Notes: generated by a model not told the origin, from the letters alone. Counted from the first letter of the stretch, positions 1 to 9,542 are shown. The stretch is 64,000 bases of DNA from JTS-RE37 sp963756115 (GCA_963756115.1 CAVWMN010000010.1:868001-932000), one strand, 5' to 3'. Made by a program: numbers and translations.

Positions 1-10
1 TTAAAAGTTG

Positions 11-41
11 TTGCACAAAGTTATGATATTGCATACTTTTG
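11..41 (+). promoter_or_regulatory. Bacteroidota-type promoter of the HxlR gene
   Basis: A TTG (11-13) lies 20 bases before TACTTTTG (34-41), which matches the Bacteroidota -33 / -7 (TAnnTTTG) pattern. It is placed correctly for the gene starting at 101. Confidence 0.6.
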
Positions 42-45
42 TACA

Positions 46-70
46 AGTACCTACCTAAAAGTAAGGTACT
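46..70. promoter_or_regulatory. Palindromic operator, probably HxlR-bound
   Basis: AGTACCTAC (46-54) and GTAAGGTACT (61-70) form an inverted repeat with a short AT-rich spacer. The GTAC half-sites resemble HxlR-family operators. It covers the expected transcription start of the downstream HxlR gene, which suggests autoregulation. Confidence 0.55.
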
Positions 71-100
71 GTTATAAAAGTTAGTTTTATTGATTTTACG

Positions 101-433
101 ATGGAAACAAATCAGAAAAAATATTATATATCAGATGAAAACTGCCCGGTAAGAAGGTCATTGGCTTTATTGGGAGGCAAATGGACATTGCTGATTTTAT
201 TTCAGATCAACGAACGGGTGATCCGCTATGGTGCGCTTAAACGAAGCATTCCCGGGATAAGTGAAAAAATGTTAATACAGGGCCTGAATGCTTTAGTAGC
301 AAATAAACTGGTTTCCAGGAAGGCGTATCCAGAGATTCCCCCACGGGTTGAGTACCGGTTGACACCGCTGGGGTTAAAGACGTTACCTGTTATTGAAACA
401 TTGGCATCATTTGGGTTGGAAAACCTGGATTAG
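101..433 (+). CDS. HxlR-family winged-helix transcriptional regulator
   Basis: This 110-residue protein is full length for the HxlR (DUF24) family. It has the family N-terminus with Cys15 followed by PVRRSLALLGGKWTLLIL, then a winged helix up to about residue 90 (FGLENLD at the end). HxlR proteins are dimeric DNA-binding regulators, often redox- or aldehyde-responsive, and usually control an adjacent oxidoreductase gene. No target gene lies downstream here, so the target may be left of the window. A promoter and a palindrome lie directly upstream. The family is certain; the signal it senses is unknown. Confidence 0.92.
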   Translation: METNQKKYYISDENCPVRRSLALLGGKWTLLILFQINERVIRYGALKRSIPGISEKMLIQGLNALVANKLVSRKAYPEIPPRVEYRLTPLGLKTLPVIETLASFGLENLD

Positions 434-914
434 TATCGATTGCAAACAATGCAGCACTCCGCGTAGATCTGTCGGCGGGGTGTCGGCATCGGAATCCAAA
501 ATGATCCGAAAATCCTGTGGTGTACATTTCCAATACGTTGGCCTTGTATTTACTACCTATCCTGTAAAAGGGTATACAGTCCGCCTGCCCCTTCGCTCTG
601 GCAGGTGCAATAGTGTATATCGGAGATGGGCTAACGACCCCGCCCCACAAACAAGGTAATCTCCTTCAGTGCACTTTCCCAACAGTTGCTATATTGGCTT
701 CGTACTGTCCTGAGAGGATGTAAAAGCTACTAAGTAGAACATTTACGCAGGTTATGGGAGCTACGGAAGATAGGTATTTGGTACGGCTATGACCGGTAGC
801 CGCAGCACTTTCCAAAATGCGGCATGGGGCGATGGGTTTGCCCATTTTAGGGAGTTATTTATTTATTACTATAGGAATCCTTTGTTGGAACTTTTCGTTT
901 TGAAAAAAGTTGAA
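434..914. other. Intergenic stretch, no convincing gene
   Basis: Open frames here overlap on opposite strands and have no recognisable domain. Around 670-695 there is a weak match to the motif CCCAACAGTT, which recurs in the leader repeats at 1.2-2.0 kb and 7.5-7.8 kb. It may be an eroded copy. Confidence 0.4.
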
Positions 915-1070
915 CTATTTATTCCTGCCTGTAAAGAAATTGTATACGATCATTATGGCTGCCACCAGCAGCAGCAGGTGGATAATTCCTCCCAGGATCT
1001 TAAAAACAAAAAATCCCAATATCCATCCTAAAAGGAGCAGGAAAATTAAAGGCCAGAATATGTATTTCAT
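915..1070 (-). CDS. Small membrane protein, lmo0937/DUF5670-like
   Basis: A 51-residue minus-strand frame begins MKYIFWPLIFLLLLGWILG and ends YNFFTGRNK. It has two hydrophobic segments (about residues 4-23 and 28-45) joined by a short FKILGGIIH turn. This layout, with a Gly-Gly-x-x-His turn and a basic C-terminus, matches the lmo0937/DUF5670 family of tiny, stress-associated membrane proteins of unknown function. No strong ribosome binding site is visible, as is usual in Bacteroidota. The gene stands alone and is convergent with the HxlR gene. Confidence 0.7.
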   Translation of the reverse strand: MKYIFWPLIFLLLLGWILGFFVFKILGGIIHLLLLVAAIMIVYNFFTGRNK

Positions 1071-1229
1071 TAGTATACTTTATGGGCTGTTAGTTTGGCA
1101 AGGTACTATTTTTATAAGAATTTCAGGCGCTTTCCTCATCCCTGAACTGAACATCTGGTGTAACCGGGAGCGGCTGTTCCTGCAGGGCGCCATTGGGGGT
1201 TTCCAACGCCCTCCCCTCCAATAAGTTAC

Positions 1230-1486
1230 TCTTTTTCACTGCTGTTTGCAACACCCTGAAAATAAGTTTCTCATTAGCTTTACCGGATGAAAAAGCCCAT
1301 AAACACCTTATCCAATCTGCAGCACCGGGGGCAGTGGAGAACCTGGCCGCTCCATATCTGGACACTGCAGTGCCTCAGGCGCATCCAATATTGTGTAATG
1401 GTAACCGCACCTGGCAAGTCGAGTTGAACATATGTTTTTGGGAGCGGAAAGGGGGTCCATACCCCTCCCCGGTTTAAAAATAATTC
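1230..1486 (+). repeat. Leader repeat, type A copy 1
   Basis: This unit of about 255 bp contains an ATG at 1287 followed by codons for MKKPINTLSNLQHRGQ. This is nearly the N-terminus of the recombinase at 7841. It then diverges after CACCGGGGGCA and ends in a GGGGTCCATACCCCTCCCC hairpin. It is almost identical to 1747-2003. Confidence 0.8.
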
Positions 1487-1746
1487 CCTGCACTGCGATC
1501 TCCCAACAGTTTGAAAATTAGTTTCTTACCAGCTTTACAGGATAAAAAATCCGACTATCACCCTATCCAATCTGCAGCACCGGGGGCAGCGTTATCCATA
1601 TCATCCGGGGCCCTTATCATAGCGGAGCCAGGGAGATCCTGAATTGCGCAATGGAAACCAGTCACCCTATTCCACGCCACGATTCAGTTTTATTTTTAAA
1701 GAAGCGGACCGGGGTTCTTACCCCTCCCCACTATCAAAATAACTTC
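1487..1746 (+). repeat. Leader repeat, type B copy 1
   Basis: This unit of about 260 bp begins with CTCCCAACAGTTTG and carries the recombinase start region, but with the ATG changed to ATA (1542). It has its own type B tail. It closely resembles the unit at 7525-7782. Confidence 0.8.
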
Positions 1747-2037
1747 CTCCACTGCGATCTCCCAACAGTTTGAAAATAAGTTTCTCATTAGCTTTACCGG
1801 ATGAAAAAGCCCATAAACACCTTATCCAATCTGCAGCACCGGGGGCAGTGGAGAACCTGGCCGCTCCATATCTGGACACTGCAGTGCCTTAGGCGCATCC
1901 AATATTGTGTAATGGTAACCGCACCTGGCAAGTCGAGTTGAACATATGTTTTTGGGAGCGGAAAGGGGGTCCATACCCCTCCCCGGTTTAAAAATAATTC
2001 CCTGCACTGCGATCTCCCAACAGTTTGAAAATTGAAA
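1747..2037 (+). repeat. Leader repeat, type A copy 2, plus start of a further unit
   Basis: This repeats 1230-1486 with almost no changes (ATG at 1801). It runs into another CTCCCAACAGTTTGAAAAT motif at about 2017-2037, where the repeat tract stops abruptly. Confidence 0.8.
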
Positions 2038-2190
2038 TCCTGCCAGTTGTATTCTCTGATGCCAATACACATTTCCTGATTTATATTGGTGTGGAGCTTA
2101 CCGTGTTTAAGGAATTCCCCCTCCAACCGGGAAGGATTTACAGATCGATAGGAGTAAACGTAACCTTTTACAGGCCTTGCATACTCTATT

Positions 2191-4236
2191 TCAATCTGTA
2201 AGTATATCGAAGTCAATATGGTGAACCGTTCCCGGAGGTAGTTCTTTTTGGTAAATCGATCTGCCTGTGCCATCAAGAATTGATACCCCGATCAGCTCAT
2301 TCCTGCGATAAACCTCCACATTCCATTTCATTCCGAAGGAATGGATGTTTTTCAAACGGATGTGGTCCCATTTTGCAGGGAGGTTTGGTGTACATTCAAA
2401 ACTGGAAAACCCTGTCGGCCTGACACCAAAAATTCCCTCGATGAAAATCCTGCAATATAAGCCACTTTCTGCGGAGAGATGACTTTGATTTTGTTCAGGA
2501 TAAGCTTCGATGACGTAGGGTACATGGCTTCCCAAAAGTCGGTTTTGGGAAAAATTTATAAGCTTCTCCAGTCCACGATCGTTAAATCCTGCCTGGAAAA
2601 TCCCTCTGAGGGCATACAAAGTTGATCGATCCCAAACGGTTGAAGTCCCGGATTTGGTCAGTAAACCGCTTTTGGTCCACAATTTTGTTGAAAGAAGTGC
2701 ATCTACGGTTCCCTTTGCCTTATCGTGGATACCAACAGTCAGGGGAAAGCAGATCCAGCTGCGCAATTCCTTGTTTCCTTCATAATATTGGTAGGTGTCA
2801 AAACCTTCTACGGTTGCTTCAAAATTTTTGTGTATGGCCGTTCTAACCCTGTCTGCCTGTTTTTCATACATAGTGGACAATTGGTCATCCAAACCGAGCT
2901 CTTTTACCATAAAGGTCGCGGATCGCAACGCATCGTAATAGAGGGATATGGTACTTAAATTGGCCTTTCCTGCCGGAAACCTTCCTTCCAGCTCATCCGA
3001 ATCTGACGCAATGGATCCATCCGGAAGTTCCTTTCGTCTTAAATATTCCAGACTCCATGAAACCAAGGGCCAAAGTTCTTTGCCATATTCCCTGTTTCCC
3101 GAGGCCAATGCAAACCGGGCCGCCCCATAGGCTATCATCGCCATGTCGCCCCGATCGCCGGCCCCACCCCAAAAACTGCGACCCTCGGCCACTATGGAGC
3201 TTGGAATCGGTTTGTATTCCGCGTTCATATAGCTTGCAAAGTGCCGGAAACTGTTGAGCGCGCTTCTGTTTCCCACAGGATTTCCCAGAAATGGAAAGAA
3301 GGGATTGATATATTCGGCCTGATCGTTCGCCCAAATCGCTGCCAGGTATTTATTGTAACCCCCGGGACCGTGCATTAACCCTCCCCTTGTTGAAAAAATG
3401 CTTTCCGATGCCCTTATCTTGGAAAAATCGAATAATCGATCGAGGACACGACTCGGTGTTTCCAGTACCAGGTTTTCAGAAGAAACATTGATAAAATCCT
3501 GCCGGGCTGCCCATTCTGCGGAGGAATTACCAAAATAGGGAGCATCATCCGATTTTCTGGCGGTTCGGATGACGGCATAGGTCATGCTTTCCCCGGGTGC
3601 TAAACGATACACCCCATTACCTTCTATAAATACGTTGATACTATAAACCCCGTAGAGTCCGTTCTCCTCGAGGGTAGTTTCTTCCATTTGCCAGTTAGGT
3701 ATCGTGATTTCCAGGGCACGATTCCTGGTATTGGTCAATGTAACCCGGTCAATGATTGCAGGATTCAATACACTTGGAAATATAATGCGTTCCGATTGCA
3801 GACCTTCCTGATGTTCACTGAAAACCTTAAGCGCACCCCGAATGGATATCGCTTTTACTGTTCCGCTCGACAGCTTTTTTCCGTTGATCATTGGCAATGA
3901 TGCAGCACTGTCTCCCATTTTTCTTTGTAAGCTTGCATGTGTATCGTCCGGCAGGGTCCGTAACATGGGCCAGCGGATCAATCGGTCCGCATAAAAGCTT
4001 CCAGGGCTGTCTACCCCCCACTCCAGGATCATATCCACAGACTGCCCGCTCATGGCCATATGGTCTGCATGGGGAAGTACGGTATATTGGTTAATGTTCC
4101 AAATTATGTCGCCCTGTTCTCCCAGTTGCCAATTATCCGGTACTTCGGGAGCCTGTGCATTGATAGAACATGCGGAAACCATACTTAAGAAAAGAACTAT
4201 TGAAGGAATTCGGCTGTTGTTTGCTACTTTTTTCAT
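2191..4236 (-). CDS. Six-hairpin glycosidase-like lipoprotein (alpha/alpha toroid glycoside hydrolase)
   Basis: The 681-residue product starts with a lipoprotein signal (lipobox VSAC, Cys23), so it is probably anchored at the outer membrane or in the periplasm. Residues from about 265 onward look like an (alpha/alpha)6 toroid of the GH63/GH78/GH95/GH127 superfamily: SIFSTRGGLMHGPGGYNKYLAAIWANDQAEY, then GGAGDRGDMAMIAYGAARFAL, STVWDRSTLYALRGIFQAG and YPEQNQSHLSAESGLYCRIF. A beta-sandwich N-terminal region (about 30-260) and a short C-terminal beta domain flank it. It probably cleaves a plant- or algal-type glycan. It is a single gene with no SusCD neighbours, so the substrate is not predictable. 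The exact GH family is uncertain. Confidence 0.75.
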   Translation of the reverse strand: MKKVANNSRIPSIVLFLSMVSACSINAQAPEVPDNWQLGEQGDIIWNINQYTVLPHADHMAMSGQSVDMILEWGVDSPGSFYADRLIRWPMLRTLPDDTHASLQRKMGDSAASLPMINGKKLSSGTVKAISIRGALKVFSEHQEGLQSERIIFPSVLNPAIIDRVTLTNTRNRALEITIPNWQMEETTLEENGLYGVYSINVFIEGNGVYRLAPGESMTYAVIRTARKSDDAPYFGNSSAEWAARQDFINVSSENLVLETPSRVLDRLFDFSKIRASESIFSTRGGLMHGPGGYNKYLAAIWANDQAEYINPFFPFLGNPVGNRSALNSFRHFASYMNAEYKPIPSSIVAEGRSFWGGAGDRGDMAMIAYGAARFALASGNREYGKELWPLVSWSLEYLRRKELPDGSIASDSDELEGRFPAGKANLSTISLYYDALRSATFMVKELGLDDQLSTMYEKQADRVRTAIHKNFEATVEGFDTYQYYEGNKELRSWICFPLTVGIHDKAKGTVDALLSTKLWTKSGLLTKSGTSTVWDRSTLYALRGIFQAGFNDRGLEKLINFSQNRLLGSHVPYVIEAYPEQNQSHLSAESGLYCRIFIEGIFGVRPTGFSSFECTPNLPAKWDHIRLKNIHSFGMKWNVEVYRRNELIGVSILDGTGRSIYQKELPPGTVHHIDFDILTD

Positions 4237-5062
4237 TAGGTACTCGCCAGGATTAGTAATGGTTTGCTCCGGTGTATTGTGTTAGCACAATCCACTTTTT
4301 CTGCCTGAGCCACCCATACTATTATCCACCGCAGACAATCGCCGGTTCTCCCGGATTCGGTCCCGAATACAATCACTGCGCCCGTTTTGTCCCAGCCTGC
4401 GTTAGTGCAGGCCGGCGATAAGAGATATTTTGCGTGGATGCGACAAATATGGCCACTCAAAGCATGATATGAATATACTGTATTTTCCGTTTAATGAATC
4501 TACTGGAACAGGCGATCTTTGCAGGGTAGCATTCCCGCCACCCTGTGTAGCGGTTGGTTGTGTTTACGGACGGGTGGAACATTTTAGATGAGGCTAGCGT
4601 CCGCCCACTTAGGCTTTCCGGGTAAAGTGGATGATTTTCAGACGTTACCTGAAAGTTGATTTATTAGATCACGGATACTATCGGACAGTCTATGCCACAC
4701 CTTTGAATTTTACTAGAAGAGAACGCGAACAATCTACAGATATTTAAAGATCTTTTTACATTTTTTACACGCTTTTAAAGGGTTGACAAAATGATTCTTT
4801 TGTCTTACACGAATAAATACACGCGATAACCTGTGATGGTTATTACATAAAGTAAGTCGAATCGGGTCCCCTTAAACGGTATTTGGTGGAGATTGCGTAT
4901 CTCCCGGGATAAATAGCGCATGAATACAACAACCTGTACAATAAGGAATGCAGATTATACAAAATCTCCCCATATTGATTGATTAAATTTTAAATTGGCA
5001 ATTAAAGTATTTGCCACTATTTTCTGTAAGTCAATGCTGCTAGAATATCCTAACCCTAAGGT
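4237..5062. other. Intergenic region between divergent genes, no gene seen
   Basis: This 826 bp gap separates the minus-strand glycosidase from the plus-strand kinase. Short frames on both strands have no recognisable content. It should hold the promoters of both neighbours. I see no repeats, hairpins or RNA gene I can support. Confidence 0.4.
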
Positions 5063-7034
5063 ATGAAGGTCTTAACTATTAGAATAAACCTGTTTATTTG
5101 GTTTTTGACCGGATGTTCGTTCTTACTGGCACAAAATTCCAAAATTGACAGCCTCAAGAACTTGTTAAACAGCCCGCATACCGGGGCAGAAAAATTTAAA
5201 CTATATGGGGAAATTAGTTGGGCATATATCAATAATTCTCAGCTGCAGCAGGCCCGAAATTATGCGGATACGCTTCGGCTGTCTGCAGAGCTATCCAAGG
5301 ATACCAACGGGATTGTACAGGCCAAATTTTACTATGGGGTCATCGCCAGGCTAGAAGGAAAACATACGGAAGCCCTGGATTACCTCCAGGACTTTGCTGC
5401 ATTTAATACCGGCATTGGCGACTCTGTCAAGGTATCCAAGGGATTATACCAGATAGGCTATATTAATGCCAGAATTGGTAATTATGAAAAAAGCCTGGCG
5501 GTACTTTACAGGGCGCTCCTCATACAGGAAGCCGAGGATCCAATATCCGCCATTCATACCCTTAATGCTATAGGATCTGTCCTAAAATCAACCAAAAGAT
5601 TTCCTGACGCTCTGAAAACTTACAACAGGGCCCTGGAGATTGACAGTATTAATTCTGATGTATTGATGAACATAGGGAATGTCTACTGGGAAATGGACGA
5701 GCTAAACCAAGCCAGGATATACTATGATAAAGCATTAAAAATTGACAGGGAAAAGAATAATGACTGGGCAGTAGCCTACGACCTTGAGAACATTGGGAAT
5801 TTATTCAATAAAATGTCCGCACCGGACAGTGCCCTGGTATATCACATGAGGGCCTTATCTATTCGTAAAACCCTGCCCAATCCTGTAGAGGAAGCCATTA
5901 GCCTCAGCCAGGTTGGTATCACGTACGTTAAATTAGGAGATTATGTACCAGCGGATAAATTTTTATCCAAAGCTCTGATCCTTGCAAAGGAAACAAATAC
6001 CAGTTATCTAATACGGGATATTTACGATAAACTTGCCATCCTGAACGAGCATCAAAAAAAATTTAATCAGGCATACCGCTACCTTAGATCCTATATACAG
6101 GTAAAGGACAGTCTGCTAAACGAGAAAAGTTCCGCCCAGATCGGCGATCTAAAGATCAAATACGAAACCGAAAAAAAAGATCAGCAAATAACCCTGTTGG
6201 CAACCGAAAAAGAACTGCAGCAAAAAGAAGCCCAGCGCCAGTCTACCTTAAAGAATGCCTCTGTTACCGGAATTATCCTGATAGCCCTGTTGGCAGGATT
6301 ACTATTATTCACGTTCCGCCAACGGCTAAAAAACCAAAAAACCCTCGCTTCCAAAAATGAAGAAATAAATCAAATCAATTATAAAAGGAAGTTGACGGAG
6401 CTTGAAATGAAGGCACTTCAGGCACAGATCAATCCGCATTTTATCTTCAACTGCCTGAACTCGATCAATGAGATGATCTTAAGCGGTGACAATGCCAAAG
6501 GCTTCCAAATACCTGACAAAGTTCAGCAAATTGATTCGGCTTATGCTGGAAAATGCGGAGACCACGGAAGTATCGCTGAAAAATGAAGTAGCGCTCTTAG
6601 GAGCCTATATACAGCTCGAGGCACTGCGTTTTAAAGGGAATATAGATCACCAGATTGAGATTCAGGAAGCTATCGATCTGGAACATACGGATCTCCCCTC
6701 CATGGTATTGCAGCCTTTTGTGGAAAATGCCATCTGGCACGGATTGATGCACAAGCAGGAATCAGATAATGGTGAAATCAACATATCCATATCCCGGAAG
6801 GATGAACAATTAGTTTGCACCATAGAGGATAATGGCGTAGGCAGGCAAAAAGCCTTTGAACTGCAACAAAAATCGATTTGGAAAAGCAAATCCCTTGGTC
6901 TGAAGATAACGGAAGAGCGGCTGAAATTATTGAGCAAAGAACTGCAACGACAACTTATTCGAATTATAGACCTAAAGGATCCATCAGGCCAGCCGACCGG
7001 TACCCGTGTTATCGTTAACATTCCCATGACATAA
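5063..7034 (+). pseudogene. TPR sensor histidine kinase (LytS/YehU type), frameshifted
   Basis: The N-terminal part has a signal or membrane anchor, TPR repeats over about residues 40-360, a coiled coil, one transmembrane helix (about 398-417) and the His_kinase motif ALQAQINPHFIFNCLNSI with phospho-acceptor His459. Translation then shifts frame at 6497-6501 (an extra G in AAAGG). The second frame continues with ASKYLTKFSKLIRLMLENA, the N-box FVENAIWHG and the G-box DNGVG. Removing one base restores an intact kinase of about 655 residues. It would phosphorylate the LytTR regulator that follows at 7039, which is also broken. This is either a genuine pseudogene or a sequencing error; the broken partner favours decay. 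Confidence 0.88.
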
Positions 7035-7038
7035 ACCG

Positions 7039-7470
7039 ATGATCAAAACCATAATTATTGATGACGAACTATATGGGCGACAATCGTTGGAACGGTCCCT
7101 GAAACAATACTGGGAAATATGAAGAAATCGAGCGCGAAGAATGCGCATGCAGGGTAGCAAGACACATATGTGTATTAAAGAAAAAAGATTGGGACATAAT
7201 CACTGGAGGACATCGAGCGCTGCCGCATCGCGGCATTGCAAGTTTTGACCGGGGCGTTATTGAAAAAGTTGAAGGCAAAGGAAATGTTCAAAGAATACTG
7301 CGTCATCGGATCTCGCATCGAACAAGGGACTGCAGGGTGAATTCGAAACTTTTGAAATAGAAAAGCAGTCATCGACAAAGCTTGAACGGTGCGAGACGTT
7401 TATTCGCAACAATGCTGCGTGCCATATATAACGAAGAAATAAAATGGCTGCAGCTCGAGAAGAAAGTGGT
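7039..7470 (+). pseudogene. Eroded LytTR-type response regulator
   Basis: The ATG at 7039, four bases after the kinase stop, opens a receiver domain: MIKTIIIDDELYGRQSLERS with the acidic pair DDE. A stop follows at 7120-7122. Other frames carry receiver-like fragments (LKKKDWDII at about 7170-7200) and then unrecognisable sequence, so several indels have accumulated. This would have been the cognate regulator of the kinase upstream. No LytTR output domain can be read, and the remnant ends at the leader repeat tract. Confidence 0.6.
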
Positions 7471-7483
7471 ATTATTTTAATAC

Positions 7484-7782
7484 AAGCACCGGGGTTCTTA
7501 CCCCTCCCCGCTATCAAAATAACTTCCTCCACTGCTATCTCCCAACAGTTTGAATATTAGTTTCTTACCAGCTTTACAGGATGAAAAATCCGACTATAAC
7601 CTTATCCAATCTGCAGCACCGGGGGCAGCGTTATCCGTATCATTCGCCGCCTTTATAAGAGCGGAACCAGGGAGATCCTGAATTGCGCAAAGGAAATCAG
7701 TCACCCTATTCCACGCCACGATTCAGTTTTATTTTTATAAGAAGCGGACCGGGGTCCTTACCCCTCCCCGGTTTCAAAATAA
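7484..7782 (+). repeat. Leader repeat, type B copy 2
   Basis: This tract starts with an ACCGGGGTTCTTACCCCTCC hairpin, then CTCCCAACAGTTTG at about 7540, then an ATG at 7581 followed by codons for MKNPTITLSNLQHRGQR. It then has a type B tail that no longer encodes recombinase. It matches 1487-1746 closely. Confidence 0.8.
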
Positions 7783-7840
7783 CTTCTTCCACTGCGATCT
7801 CCCAACAGTTTGAAAATTAGTTTCTTACTAGCTTTACAGG
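7783..7840 (+). repeat. Leader repeat directly upstream of the intact recombinase
   Basis: The same ACTGCGATCTCCCAACAGTT leader lies immediately before the intact recombinase start. It continues into the gene through codon 17 (LSNLQHRGQR), the region shared with four solo copies. Confidence 0.75.
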
Positions 7841-9019
7841 ATGAAAAATCCGATTATCACCCTATCCAATCTGCAGCACCGGGGGCAACGGATGATCCGC
7901 ATCCATTTTACCTATGACCGGAAGGTGGCAGCTACAGTAAAAGCTTTTACCGGTGTAAAATGGAGCCGTACACACGGATGCTTTTACCTCCCCTATTCTT
8001 TTGAGCGGCAGCAAGCGCTGTTCAGGCACCTGGTAGCAGGTGGTCTCTGGGTGGATTATGAACAACTGAAACGGAAGCACATCCCGGCTCCAAAGAACCC
8101 AGCCGCGACCGGCACACTGACTTCCCTTAACCAGGATCGTTTTCACCGGTACCAGCAGTACCTGCAAGGGCTGCGGATGAGTTCCAGTACCATACTGGCC
8201 TACGGATCGTTCGTGTTCACCTTTTTGGAGCACCTGGGAAACGTTCCCCTGGAGGAGGTTGACAATACCAGTGTGCGGCTGTTCGTGGAAGGCCTGGTGC
8301 GGAAGAAGCGATACGGGATCAGCAGCCACCGGCTACTGATCAGTGCACTGAAGCATTTTTCGGCCCTCTTTGCCGAAACCAAGATCGATAATTTGGAACT
8401 GGTACGCCCCAAGCGTTCGAGACTCCTGCCCACCGTACTCAGCCAGGAGGAAGTTATGCGGCTGTTGCAGCGCACCCCCAACCTGAAGCACCGGACCGTG
8501 CTGGCGCTGATCTATTCGTCTGGTTTACGGATCAGTGAATTGCTGAACCTGGAGCTGAAAGACATAGACCTGGACCGCAAACAACTCCGGATAGGGCAGG
8601 CCAAGGGCCGGAAGGACCGCTACGTGGTCCTGGCGGAAAGTTTTATCCCACTGCTGATGAATTACCTCAACAGCTACCGGCCCACCCGGTTCGTTATCCA
8701 GGGGGACGGTGGGGGGCGTTATAGCGGCAGCAGCGTACGCGCCTTCCTAAGGCGAAGCCGTCAAAAAGCCGGGATCATGAAAAAAGTAACACCGCACACC
8801 CTTCGGCACTCCTATGCCACCCACCTGGTAGAAAACGGGGTAAACCTGCGGCACGTACAGGAATTGCTGGGGCATTCCAAACCCGAGACCACCATGATCT
8901 ATACACATGTGGCCCGGCGCGACCTGCTGAACATCCGCAGCCCGTTGGATGATGCTGTACTGAAACTGCTGAAGGACGGTAATAATCCACCATACATCTC
9001 ATTATCCGGCGACCTATAG
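7841..9019 (+). CDS. Tyrosine recombinase, integron-integrase-like but lacking the IntI insertion
   Basis: This 392-residue enzyme has an N-terminal WSRTHGCFYLPY domain (about 20-75), a SAM-like core-binding domain (about 95-185) and a complete catalytic domain: Arg230 (SGLRISELL), the Lys motif GQAKGRKDRYVVL, HTLRH at 319-323, LGH at 343-345 and nucleophile Tyr354 (IYTHV). The C-terminus RSPLDD recalls IntI proteins, but the roughly 20-residue insertion before the HxxR box that defines IntI is absent. It is more GC-rich than the array that follows. It reads toward the array, and its stop lies 34 bp before the first cassette boundary. It is probably the enzyme that inserts and excises the cassettes. 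XerC/D is an alternative, but the N-terminal domain and context argue against that. Confidence 0.9.
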   Translation: MKNPIITLSNLQHRGQRMIRIHFTYDRKVAATVKAFTGVKWSRTHGCFYLPYSFERQQALFRHLVAGGLWVDYEQLKRKHIPAPKNPAATGTLTSLNQDRFHRYQQYLQGLRMSSSTILAYGSFVFTFLEHLGNVPLEEVDNTSVRLFVEGLVRKKRYGISSHRLLISALKHFSALFAETKIDNLELVRPKRSRLLPTVLSQEEVMRLLQRTPNLKHRTVLALIYSSGLRISELLNLELKDIDLDRKQLRIGQAKGRKDRYVVLAESFIPLLMNYLNSYRPTRFVIQGDGGGRYSGSSVRAFLRRSRQKAGIMKKVTPHTLRHSYATHLVENGVNLRHVQELLGHSKPETTMIYTHVARRDLLNIRSPLDDAVLKLLKDGNNPPYISLSGDL

Positions 9020-9062
9020 GAATTATTTTCTATTTTAGTCCGCATATAACCAGTTAGCTGCA
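9020..9062 (+). other. Putative attI-like insertion site
   Basis: The first GTT boundary (9053-9055) follows CATATAACCA, similar to the right arm of array palindromes (for example CATATACCAATT before the GTT at 27715). GTTAGCTGCA here is the reverse complement of TGCAGCTAAC (9559-9568) after the first gene. This marks the junction between the recombinase region and cassette 1. Confidence 0.6.
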
Positions 9063-9083
9063 AGCATTTAAAATCTTACCGAA

Positions 9084-9542
9084 ATGGGTAATTCAGTACC
9101 ACGCATTCCACCACCTGTCTTTATGTTACTAACGGTTCTATGTATGATACTACTTAATTATTACGTTCCAATAGGACGCTGGTTAAATTATCCTTGGAGA
9201 TATCTTGGAATTGCCTTGATTATTCTAGGATTCACCTTAGGTCTCGGAAGTGGCCTATACTTTAGAAAATTAGGTACTAATCCCAAACCTGGGGCTAAAG
9301 CAACTTTAATCGTAACAAAAGGCCCATTCAAATATACAAGAAACCCAATGTATCTTGGACTTATGACAATTATCATTGGAGTTTCAATTTTACTTGGCAC
9401 ATTCTCACCTCTATTTTTGATTCCAATTCTCTTTTTAATATTACATACTCAATTTGTGCTCCGAGAAGAAAAATTAATGGAAAAATGGTTCGGGAAGCCT
9501 TACTTAGACTACAAAAACAAAACTCCGAGGTGGCTATTTTGA
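9084..9542 (+). CDS. Isoprenylcysteine carboxyl methyltransferase-like membrane protein
   Basis: This is cassette 1. The 152-residue protein has four or five hydrophobic segments and the ICMT/PEMT-type motif GPFKYTRNPMYLG (about residues 79-91), followed by a C-terminal REEKLMEKWFGKPYLDYKNK stretch. Bacterial members are integral membrane S-adenosylmethionine-dependent methyltransferases whose substrates are mostly unknown. Length and motif order fit the family. It is the cassette closest to the recombinase, and so possibly the latest acquired. It has lower GC than the recombinase. Confidence 0.85.
   Translation: MGNSVPRIPPPVFMLLTVLCMILLNYYVPIGRWLNYPWRYLGIALIILGFTLGLGSGLYFRKLGTNPKPGAKATLIVTKGPFKYTRNPMYLGLMTIIIGVSILLGTFSPLFLIPILFLILHTQFVLREEKLMEKWFGKPYLDYKNKTPRWLF

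Noticed and set aside
393..659. Overlapping frames on both strands after the HxlR gene
   Set aside because: Neither has a recognisable motif, and they overlap each other and the HxlR end.
1794..2276. Minus-strand frame of 160 codons across the leader repeats
   Set aside because: It overlaps the end of the glycosidase gene and the repeated leader; its sequence has no domain and similar frames appear in every repeat copy as shadows.
7069..7532. Minus-strand frames over the response-regulator remnant
   Set aside because: They are opposite-strand shadows; plus-strand receiver fragments are better supported there.
7841..9019. Recombinase of an integrative conjugative element or prophage
   Set aside because: No relaxase, conjugation, capsid or phage replication genes occur in the 55 kb that follow, only small cassettes.
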